Of a stretch of 56,938 nucleotides of DNA, positions 50,214 to 56,938 are shown in pieces. The position numbers and the translations under genes were made by a program. Origin of the DNA: Candidatus Acidiferrales bacterium (GTDB taxonomy: Bacteria > Acidobacteriota > Terriglobia > Acidiferrales > UBA7541). Numbering within the stretch: the first letter of the stretch is position 1; every line of letters begins with the position of its first letter. The stretch is from positions 1 through 56,938 of the forward strand of contig JASHQB010000158.1 of assembly GCA_030037775.1 (NCBI GenBank), given 5' to 3'. The notes beneath the pieces were generated by a model. That model saw only the letters and a program-made list of their open reading frames with translations, did not search any database and had not been told where the DNA came from.

Positions 50214-53200
50214 TCATTCGCGGGCCTTCCCGACGCTCAGCTTGCTCAGGCCAGCCGATGGCGCAAGCTGGTCAAACGCAGGAATGTCTTTTTCCGTGAG
50301 CCCTTTCCATTTCGCGAGTTGGACGCTCAGCTCCTGATCCAGCATCTGGAAGACCTGGTAGGACTGGGGCGTCGGTCCGGTATCCGCACTGTCGACGGCA
50401 TGCTGCAGGGCAATCAGCTTCACGCGGATTTTTACCGGGTAGTTGTGGATGTCTTCAGGAGCGAGGTCGTTGGGTTCATAAATCGCGTTTTCAATGTCAC
50501 TGGCCTTCTCGTCAAGGTCGCGTGCTGCCGCGAGCGTTGGCGACGCCTCTGGAGCTTGCTTGATGAAAGACCCTAGCCGCTGACGGAGGGCGTGAATCTG
50601 GTTGGCGGCGACGATCAGATCGTTGAGCCGATTACGAATTCGCATAACCAGATCATATTGGCGCGCCAAGTCAGCCGCGCCGGTTTTCACTTCCGGATCC
50701 ATCTTGACAACGAGAGCTTGGGTGAGCGCATTTCCGTTCACGGAGAGCCGTACTTGATAGCTGCCCGGCAAGACAAGCGGACCAAGAGCCGCGCCCCCAA
50801 GCGCCGGATGCGGGCCTGTGACTAGGGACTCCGGAGGATTGCCGCGGAGATTCCAAACATAACGGTTCATTCCCGGCTTGACCGGCAGGGCGTGCGGAAC
50901 CTGGTCAGAAGGACCCGCTCCCATATCCTCGTCCTCAGTCGAGGCTGATTTGCTGCTGGTAAAGTGGCGAATTACATTCCCTCGGCCATCGAGTATGTCG
51001 ATCGTGACTTCGCCGCTCGGAGCATTTTGCAGGTAGTAATCGATTACCGCGCCGTCGGGAGGATTCTGGCCGACTGACCCGCCAGCCAGACCAAAACCAC
51101 CGCCGCGACGCACGCGGTAAGCGATTTCCGGCTTGAATAGGAAAACCGTAGATCGCGCTACGTCAGGATCCATTTGCCGCAAGGCGGTGATGTCGTCCAG
51201 GCTCCAAATGGCGCGACCGTGCGTCGCGACGATCAGGTCGTCACCATGGATGATGAGGTCGCGCACCGAAGTCACGGGCAAGTTCAATTGCAGCGATTGC
51301 CAGTCAGCGCCGTCGTCAAAAGAAACGTAAACGCCCATCTCCGTTCCCGCGAACAACAATCCACGTCGCAGCGGATCTTCTCGCACAGCGCGGACAAAGG
51401 AACCCGTGGGAATGCCGTTGGTGATGGAGGTCCATGTCTTGCCGTAGTCAGACGTTTTCCAAATATAAGGCTGCAGGTCGTCATTCTTATAGCGATTGAC
51501 GGCAACGTAAGCCGCTCCGGCAACGTGTGGCGAAGCCTCGATGAGGCTCACCTTGCTCCAGGCTGGGAGCCCTTTCGGGGTCACGTTTTCCCAGTACGCT
51601 CCGCCATCGCGGGTCAGCCAAACCAAGCCGTCGTCCGTGCCCGCCCAGATCAGGCCTTTCTGCAGGGGCGATTCAACGACCGAGAAAATGACATCGTAAT
51701 ATTCGATGGTGGAGTTGTCGCCGGTAATCGGGCCGCCCGAGCGCTGCTGCTTGGACTTATCGTTGCGACTCAGGTCGGGACTGATCTTCGTCCAGCTTTC
51801 ACCGTCGTTGGTAGATTTGAAAAGGACATTTCCCGCGTGGTAGAGGGTGTGAGGATTGAACGGCGAGATCGCAATCGGCTCGGTCCAATTAAATCGGTAC
51901 TTCGCCACATCTGCTCCCCAGCCGTCGACAGACGTCGGCCATTCGGAGATGTCCTGGTCCTGCTCGAGTCTCTTGTCGAATCGTTGGATATAGGACGTTT
52001 CCTTGTCGGTGGCGAACACAATATTGGGGTCGGAGGGACTGGGAAAGATATAGGCGCTTTCACCGCCACCGACAGGGTAATAATCGTCGGCGGTGATCCC
52101 GCCGTGACGTGTGCGAGTCGCGATGGAGATCGTGGAATTGTCTTGTTGCGCGGCGTAGACCCGATAATCAAATTGGTTGTCGGCTGAGATGTGATAGAAC
52201 TGCGCCGTCGGCTGGTTGTAGATGGTGCTCCAAGTCTTTCCCGCGTTCGTCGAAATTGTAGCGCCGCCATCGTTGCCGATAATCATCCACGAGGAATTCG
52301 TCGGATTGATCCACAAAGCATGGTTGTCGCCGTGCGGCACAGACGCCATGCGCTCGAACGTTTTGCCGCTGTCGGTCGACCGAAATACGCCCATGTCCTG
52401 GATGTAAACCGTGTCGGCATTCTTGGGGTCTACCCACAAATGGGTGAAGTACCAGGGCCGCTGGATCAGGTCATGCCGACCGTTGATGAACTGCCAGCTC
52501 ATTCCACCGTCTTCAGAGCGGTAGAGTCCCTTCTGGGTTCCCGTCGCCTCCACAAGCGCATACACGCGGTTGGGATTTCCGGCCGAGACGGCCACGCCGA
52601 TCTTTCCCAGCAACCCTTGCGGCCAGCCCTGTCCACCAAGTTTTTGCCAGGTATCGCCGCCGTCGGTCGACTTGTAAAGGCCGTCATCCGGCGAACCGCC
52701 GCTTGTCAAGCTCCAAGGCGTTCTTTGCACTGTCCACATCGCCGCGTACAGGATTTGCGAATTCGTGGGATCGAAAATCAGATCGGCGGCGCCGGTCGTG
52801 TCGTTCTTGTAAAGGACCTTAGCCCAAGTTTGGCCGCCGTCGGTGGAACGGAAAACCCCTCGCTCCGCATTCGGACCGTATACGTGGCCCAGCGTAGCAA
52901 CAAACACGCGATTCGGGTCATGAGGATCGACGAGGATTTTGCCGATGTGCCGCGAGTCAGTGAGCCCGATGTGCTGCCAAGTCTTGCCCGCATCGGTCGA
53001 TTTGTACATTCCGTCACCGTAGGCCATATCCCCGCGAGGGCAGGCTTCGCCAGTGCCAACGTAAACGACGTTCGGCTCGGAATACGCGATCGCAACAGCG
53101 CCAATCGAAAAAACGGAACCTTTATTCCAGAGTGGTTCCCAGGTCTGTCCAGCATCAGTCGTTTTCCATACACCGCCGCCCACCGAGCCCATGTAGTAAA

Positions 53201-53402
53201 TGAGCGGATCGCCGGGAATCCCGGTAACCGTCTCGACGCGCCCTCCACGGAACGGTCCGATCAAACGCCACTGCATCCCGCTATAAAGGTTCTCGCCATA
53301 TGTTGTGTGCGACTGAGCAAGCCCGACTCGGCTTGCCAGTACGGACGTGATTGCCAATGCCAGAAACACGACGCATGCTGCGATCTTTTGCTGTTTGCTC
53401 AT
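50214..53402 (-). CDS. Exported BNR/VPS10-like beta-propeller protein 2
   Basis: A 1062-residue exported protein with a signal peptide (IAACVVFLALAITSVLASRVGLAQ) and BNR-type repeats (KTTDAGQTWEPLW, KSTDAGKTWQHIG, RSTDGGQTWAKVL, and more) through about residue 720. A C-terminal part with NPPDGAVIDYYLQNAPSGEVTIDILD and a helical tail follow. Organisation matches its neighbour at 46722. It is likely a surface or periplasmic binding protein; no catalytic residues can be assigned. Confidence 0.82.
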   Translation of the reverse strand: MSKQQKIAACVVFLALAITSVLASRVGLAQSHTTYGENLYSGMQWRLIGPFRGGRVETVTGIPGDPLIYYMGSVGGGVWKTTDAGQTWEPLWNKGSVFSIGAVAIAYSEPNVVYVGTGEACPRGDMAYGDGMYKSTDAGKTWQHIGLTDSRHIGKILVDPHDPNRVFVATLGHVYGPNAERGVFRSTDGGQTWAKVLYKNDTTGAADLIFDPTNSQILYAAMWTVQRTPWSLTSGGSPDDGLYKSTDGGDTWQKLGGQGWPQGLLGKIGVAVSAGNPNRVYALVEATGTQKGLYRSEDGGMSWQFINGRHDLIQRPWYFTHLWVDPKNADTVYIQDMGVFRSTDSGKTFERMASVPHGDNHALWINPTNSSWMIIGNDGGATISTNAGKTWSTIYNQPTAQFYHISADNQFDYRVYAAQQDNSTISIATRTRHGGITADDYYPVGGGESAYIFPSPSDPNIVFATDKETSYIQRFDKRLEQDQDISEWPTSVDGWGADVAKYRFNWTEPIAISPFNPHTLYHAGNVLFKSTNDGESWTKISPDLSRNDKSKQQRSGGPITGDNSTIEYYDVIFSVVESPLQKGLIWAGTDDGLVWLTRDGGAYWENVTPKGLPAWSKVSLIEASPHVAGAAYVAVNRYKNDDLQPYIWKTSDYGKTWTSITNGIPTGSFVRAVREDPLRRGLLFAGTEMGVYVSFDDGADWQSLQLNLPVTSVRDLIIHGDDLIVATHGRAIWSLDDITALRQMDPDVARSTVFLFKPEIAYRVRRGGGFGLAGGSVGQNPPDGAVIDYYLQNAPSGEVTIDILDGRGNVIRHFTSSKSASTEDEDMGAGPSDQVPHALPVKPGMNRYVWNLRGNPPESLVTGPHPALGGAALGPLVLPGSYQVRLSVNGNALTQALVVKMDPEVKTGAADLARQYDLVMRIRNRLNDLIVAANQIHALRQRLGSFIKQAPEASPTLAAARDLDEKASDIENAIYEPNDLAPEDIHNYPVKIRVKLIALQHAVDSADTGPTPQSYQVFQMLDQELSVQLAKWKGLTEKDIPAFDQLAPSAGLSKLSVGKARE

Positions 53403-53732
53403 GTATGTTGACCCTCAAAAAAAATCATGCCTGCCTCACGACTTTAGCGGCCCTCGCCGTCCCACGTCTGTGGGCTGGAGTCTCCAAAGCCACTTTCCGC
53501 TCGCGCCCTCGCACCTTATACCGCATTTCGGGGTTCCTCGTCTCGAAACACAAACGGGAAAAAACAGCTGAGAAATGGTTCGCAGAGATATCAGTTCTCG
53601 ATTTCGTGATTTTCCGCAGCGTGGAAAAGACTATGTAAGCAACGAGCTTTGTGAACCGTTGCACGCTGGGTCGGTTAGTTATAGATTATCGGTCGGTCCA
53701 GGAGTCTCAACACGAAAAATTACGGATCCAAC
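53403..53732. other. Intergenic region between divergent genes
   Basis: About 330 nt separating the BNR/VPS10-like gene (minus) from the TauE/SafE gene (plus). It is expected to hold two promoters; I see no operator or riboswitch. Confidence 0.3.
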
Positions 53733-54668
53733 GTGAAGGTCGCTCTTCTGCTTGCGCTCGCAGTCGTGACCCTGGCTTACGCCATCGGGTGGCTTGCGTA
53801 CCTGTTGCGCGGACGGCGCGCCGGCACCAAGGATGCGGCTGGCACTACCGCAAACTTCCCCATCCAGTTGGGCGTCGGCTTCTTCGCCAACTTCATGGAC
53901 ACGCTGGGTGTCGGCTCCTTCGCCATCACCAGTTCGATTTACAAGCTGCTGAACTTGATACCCGACGACTTGATTCCCGGAACGATGAACGTGGGGCACG
54001 CCATGCCCACTATCACCGAGGCCTTCTTCTTTATTGCCGCGGTGGCCGTGGAGCCGGCAACGCTGATCAGCATGATCGTCGCCGCATCTTTGGGTGCTTA
54101 CTTCGGCGCCGGGATTGTCAGCGGCTGGCCTAAGCGCAAGATTCAAATCGGCCTCGGAATCGCCCTGGTAGCTGCTTCGCTGCTCATGTTCAGTTCGATA
54201 CCGACGGCGAGTCATCCGAAGGGTTTGCTTCCGCTCGGCGGCCTCGCGATGGGCTTGACCGGCGTGAAACTCTGGATTGCCGTCGTCGTGAACTTTTTCC
54301 TCGGAGCCATTCAACAGCTCGGCGTCGGGCTTTACGCGCCGTGCATGATCCTCATCTATTTGCTGGGCATGAATCCGATCGCCGCGTTCCCCATCATGAT
54401 GGGCTCCTGCGCGTTCCTGATGCCGGTCGGTGGCGCGCGATTCATCAAAGCGCATCGCTACAGCCCCAAAGCGGCGCTCGGATTAACCATCGGCGGAATC
54501 CCCGGCGTGGTCATCGCCGCCACGATTTTTCTCCGGTTGTATAAGATCAACATCAACTACGTGAAGTGGATCGTCGTTTTTGTCGTCCTCTACACTGCTG
54601 TCATGCTTCTGCGCTCTGCCGCCACCGAAAGCCGCACCGAAGCAGAGAGCAAGAGCCTCTCGACATAA
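53733..54668 (+). CDS. TauE/SafE-family permease
   Basis: A 311-residue membrane protein with eight or so helices and the repeated glycine-rich segments of the TauE/SafE family ([19 protein letters not shown] and [23 protein letters not shown]). Members export sulfite, sulfoacetate or related organic anions. It is followed 8 nt later by an enolase-superfamily dehydratase, so its substrate may be linked to that pathway. Start 53733 is a GTG-less ATG-preceded region (AACGTGAAGGTCGC); a GTG start reading [11 protein letters not shown] is used. Confidence 0.78.
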   Translation: MKVALLLALAVVTLAYAIGWLAYLLRGRRAGTKDAAGTTANFPIQLGVGFFANFMDTLGVGSFAITSSIYKLLNLIPDDLIPGTMNVGHAMPTITEAFFFIAAVAVEPATLISMIVAASLGAYFGAGIVSGWPKRKIQIGLGIALVAASLLMFSSIPTASHPKGLLPLGGLAMGLTGVKLWIAVVVNFFLGAIQQLGVGLYAPCMILIYLLGMNPIAAFPIMMGSCAFLMPVGGARFIKAHRYSPKAALGLTIGGIPGVVIAATIFLRLYKININYVKWIVVFVVLYTAVMLLRSAATESRTEAESKSLST

Positions 54669-54676
54669 TCACGGCA

Positions 54677-55780
54677 ATGAAAATCACGGAAATTCGCGCC
54701 TACCGTGTGGAGTTGCCGCTCCGCGAGGGAGCCTACAAATGGTCGGGTGGAAACGAAGTGAAAATCTTCGACTCGACCGTGGTGGAAGTCCGCACTGACG
54801 AGGGTGTCACTGGCTTCGGCGAGATCTGCCCACTCGGGCCCGCGTATCTGCCGGCGTATGCGGCGGGCGCCCGTACGGGCATCGCCGAACTGGCTCCTTC
54901 TTTGCTGGGGCTTGACCCCACTCAGCTCGGCCCGTTCAATCTTCGCATGGACGTCGCCATGCGCGGCCACCCCTACGTGAAATCCGCGCTGGATATGGCG
55001 TGCTGGGACATCCTCGGCAAAGCCAGCGCAAAATCGGTGACCACGCTGCTCGGCGGTCGCTACGCGGAAGATTTTCCACTCTATCGCGCGATCTCGCAGG
55101 ACTCGCCGGCGGCCATGGCCACAAGCGTCGGAAAGTATCGCGCCGAGGGCTACCACAAATTTCAACTCAAGGTCGGCGGAGCGCCTGACACGGATGTCGC
55201 GCGCATCCGCGCGGTGGCTGCGCAGCTCGATCCTGGTGACGTGCTCGTGGCCGATGCCAATACCGGCTGGACCCAGCACCAGGCGCTGCGCGTCGCCGAT
55301 GCCGTACGCGACCTGGATGTTTATATCGAGCAGCCCTGCGCGAGCTACGAAGAATGCCTGGCCGTGCGCCGGCATACGAACCAGCCATTCATTCTCGACG
55401 AAGTGGTCGACAGCCTGGCGATGGTCGTGCGCGGCCACGCGGAACAGGCCATGGACATCATCAACCTGAAAATCTCCAAGGTCGGCGGACTGACGCGCGC
55501 CCGGCAAATTCGCGATCTATGCGTCTCGCTCGGCGTCGCGCTGACCATCGAAGACACCTGGGGCGGCGACATCGTGACCGCAGCTATCGCACATCTGGCG
55601 CAAAGCACGCCGCCGGAATTCTTGTTTACGACCACGGATTTCAACAGCTATGTCACGCGCAGCATCGCGGAAGGCGCTCCGCAGCGCCGCCATGGCCGCT
55701 TGGCCTCGTCCACCTGTGATGGATTGGGGGTCACGCCTCGATTGGACGTGCTCGGCGCTCCCGTGCTTTCCGTGAAGTGA
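54677..55780 (+). CDS. Enolase-superfamily dehydratase/racemase (cis-3-hydroxy-L-proline dehydratase-like)
   Basis: A 367-residue member of the mandelate racemase/muconate lactonising group. Motifs: YKWSGG near the start, LKVGG (catalytic Lys strand), [14 protein letters not shown] and LDEVVD (metal ligands), [19 protein letters not shown] and IEDTWGGDI. The [17 protein letters not shown] and DFNSYVT segments recall cis-3-hydroxy-L-proline dehydratases; that substrate call is moderate. The longer frame to 54566 overlaps the permease gene and is not used. It follows the TauE/SafE gene by 8 nt. Confidence 0.78.
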   Translation: MKITEIRAYRVELPLREGAYKWSGGNEVKIFDSTVVEVRTDEGVTGFGEICPLGPAYLPAYAAGARTGIAELAPSLLGLDPTQLGPFNLRMDVAMRGHPYVKSALDMACWDILGKASAKSVTTLLGGRYAEDFPLYRAISQDSPAAMATSVGKYRAEGYHKFQLKVGGAPDTDVARIRAVAAQLDPGDVLVADANTGWTQHQALRVADAVRDLDVYIEQPCASYEECLAVRRHTNQPFILDEVVDSLAMVVRGHAEQAMDIINLKISKVGGLTRARQIRDLCVSLGVALTIEDTWGGDIVTAAIAHLAQSTPPEFLFTTTDFNSYVTRSIAEGAPQRRHGRLASSTCDGLGVTPRLDVLGAPVLSVK

Positions 55781-55807
55781 CCTTGACGCAGGCCTTCGTG
55801 GGAGTTT

Positions 55808-56611
55808 CTAGCCGGAGGACTCCGGCACAACCTTTATCGAAGCCGCTCCGAGGATCTTGTGACTTTTTTTCTCCTGCACAAAGATGACTACGCGCATTTC
55901 TGCACGGTTCCAATGAGAATTAAACTTCACGCTCGGATTATCCGAAAAGGATGTCGACGCCCCGCTTGGCGATGCGACTCCGATCTTGCGCAGTGATCGT
56001 AAAACAGCGGCATGGTACAAAACATGCCCGGCATTCTCGCCTCGAGTGACTGAAGACTGCAATCCATCTTCGGTCAGCGCGATCCAGACTTCAGCAACAT
56101 CGGCAGCAGCGGTATTTCCGACGAGCTTTCCCACGGACACGTTGAAGTCTTGCGAATCATTTCCCTCCCGTTTGCCGGCGCTAATTGTGACCTCGGTTTT
56201 CGGGTCGCGCGCAGCGGATTCGATGGCCGCCTGGGCCGCGCGCCCGTTGCTCCCTACAAACTGGCTTTGCCCATCAACAACCATTTCGGGAGAATACGGC
56301 GTGCCGTTTTTCACCATAGCCACGTAGGTGCGTTGTCTGGCCGTCCAGGCCATCGAAGAAAAAGGATCAATCCATCCATCCTGATTCCAATAATCGACAT
56401 GTTCTTCTAAGGGGATGATGTCCACTCCAGCCAACGGCTGCTGTTCCATTTTCTTAAGCAAGGCGTCAGCAGGCGGGCAATCGGAACAACCCTCGGATGT
56501 GAACAACTCGACGACCACAGGCTCGCGGCCCGATTCACTTGTCGCCGTCTGAGCGTTTGTTGGCATGACGATGGCCAAGCCGAGCGCAAAAAGTACCAGG
56601 CACGTCTTCAT
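55808..56611 (-). CDS. DUF1223 exported thioredoxin-like protein
   Basis: A 267-residue protein with a signal peptide (MKTCLVLFALGLAIVMPTNAQ) and the DUF1223 core VVELFTSEGCSDCPPADALL, whose CSDC resembles a thioredoxin-type CxxC, then EEHVDYWNQDGWIDPFSS and TPYSPEMVVDGQSQFVGS. A periplasmic redox role is possible. The start at 56611 is preferred because the signal peptide begins there; the frame is open to 56674. Convergent with the dehydratase gene. Confidence 0.85.
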   Translation of the reverse strand: MKTCLVLFALGLAIVMPTNAQTATSESGREPVVVELFTSEGCSDCPPADALLKKMEQQPLAGVDIIPLEEHVDYWNQDGWIDPFSSMAWTARQRTYVAMVKNGTPYSPEMVVDGQSQFVGSNGRAAQAAIESAARDPKTEVTISAGKREGNDSQDFNVSVGKLVGNTAAADVAEVWIALTEDGLQSSVTRGENAGHVLYHAAVLRSLRKIGVASPSGASTSFSDNPSVKFNSHWNRAEMRVVIFVQEKKSHKILGAASIKVVPESSG

Positions 56612-56657
56612 CGCCGTCTGACAAACTTCCGATCTCACGATGGCGGATGTGTCAAGG

Positions 56658-56938
56658 CTAGTCAGAGCTGGCATGTACGGCCCCCCGGAACTCTCTATTC
56701 TGGACGTTGTCTGTTTCCTTCGCGCTATCGGTTGGCAGGGACACCTTAAGCCCTACCTGGCGTGGTTTGCTAAGCTGACGTTCCCATTCGAGATAGTTCT
56801 GCCGGATTTGCTCAAGGTGACGGGGAATGTGCTGCGTCTGAAGCTCGAACCACTCATCGAGAGTAATGATTCCCCCTTGGGGGTCTCTCACTGTGTGTTG
56901 CCACACAGGGTCGGGAATGTACTGAAGGATTTGATACG
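56658..56938 (-). CDS. Hypothetical protein, N-terminus beyond the window
   Basis: The frame is open to the right edge and reads YQILQYIPDPVWQHTVRDPQGG, then DEWFELQTQHIPRHLEQIRQNYLEWERQL and a polar tail, stopping at 56658. No family is recognised. The first visible residues continue the frame, so the start lies outside the window. Confidence 0.5.
   Translation of the reverse strand, partial: YQILQYIPDPVWQHTVRDPQGGIITLDEWFELQTQHIPRHLEQIRQNYLEWERQLSKPRQVGLKVSLPTDSAKETDNVQNREFRGAVHASSD

Noticed and set aside
1-56938. CRISPR array, rRNA, tRNA or prophage
   Set aside because: No regularly spaced repeats, no RNA gene signatures and no phage structural genes were found.

Overview
The window (about 57 kb, GC-rich) most resembles a soil Acidobacteriota chromosome. 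This is inferred from a fragment of an ADOP/MacB-type permease, two very large exported BNR/VPS10-like proteins and a CzcA cluster preceded by an FG-GAP protein. No rRNA or tRNA gene is visible to fix the taxonomy.

The main discovery is a fluoride-response island from about 0.6 to 41 kb. I count ten copies of the crcB-motif (fluoride) riboswitch in about 36 kb, nine on the minus strand and one on the plus strand. Each has a P1 helix (GGAGU/ACUCC), a covarying P2 helix (GGUG/CGCC, GGCC/GGCC, GGCA/UGCC, GGCG/CGCC), a P3 helix and the conserved GAUG-ACUCC 3' side. Most lie directly below a TTGACT-type promoter. Several show a hairpin mutually exclusive with the aptamer that is either a U-tailed terminator or a Shine-Dalgarno block.

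Minus-strand operons under these switches are as follows. (a) 17.6 to 10.6 kb: dynamin-like GTPase B, crcB/fluC, a Cys-rich protein, tandem DUF190, DUF190, an AAA/STAND ATPase and dynamin-like GTPase A, followed by metK. (b) 5.2 to 0.6 kb: a decayed duplicate of (a) that keeps both GTPases but only scars of crcB and the ATPase. (c) 7.9 to 6.5 kb: a DNA polymerase III delta (holA) paralogue behind two tandem riboswitches. (d) 25.6 to 20.8 kb: DnaB-like helicase, phosphoesterase, enolase and a HEAT protein. (e) 20.8 to 17.7 kb: cyclopropane-fatty-acid synthase plus a third dynamin-like GTPase fused to a Cys-rich domain. (f) 36.5 to 28.5 kb: a six-gene Hyf/Ehr-like membrane complex whose catalytic and Fe-S cysteines are partly lost. 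(g) 28.5 to 25.7 kb: a second HyfB-like antiporter subunit plus a C39-like protein. (h) 40.9 to 37.5 kb: two MutS-like ATPases. One plus-strand operon (8.0 to 9.1 kb) encodes two unknown membrane proteins behind a riboswitch-gated leader ORF.

Together the genes suggest an integrated fluoride defence. FluC would export F-. The cyclopropane synthase (with metK supplying SAM) and the dynamin-like GTPases would remodel or repair the membrane through which HF enters. The Hyf-like complex would handle ion or proton balance. The spare enolase would replace a known fluoride target. The DnaB, HolA and MutS paralogues would sustain DNA replication and repair. crcB, enolase, mutS and formate-hydrogenlyase-like genes are, as I recall, known fluoride-riboswitch partners; the dynamin, CFA, HolA, DnaB and leader-ORF links look new to me.

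The right part (41.5 to 56.9 kb) has no fluoride riboswitch and looks ordinary: FG-GAP protein, CzcB/CzcA efflux, two BNR/VPS10-like proteins, a TauE/SafE permease, an enolase-superfamily dehydratase and a DUF1223 protein.
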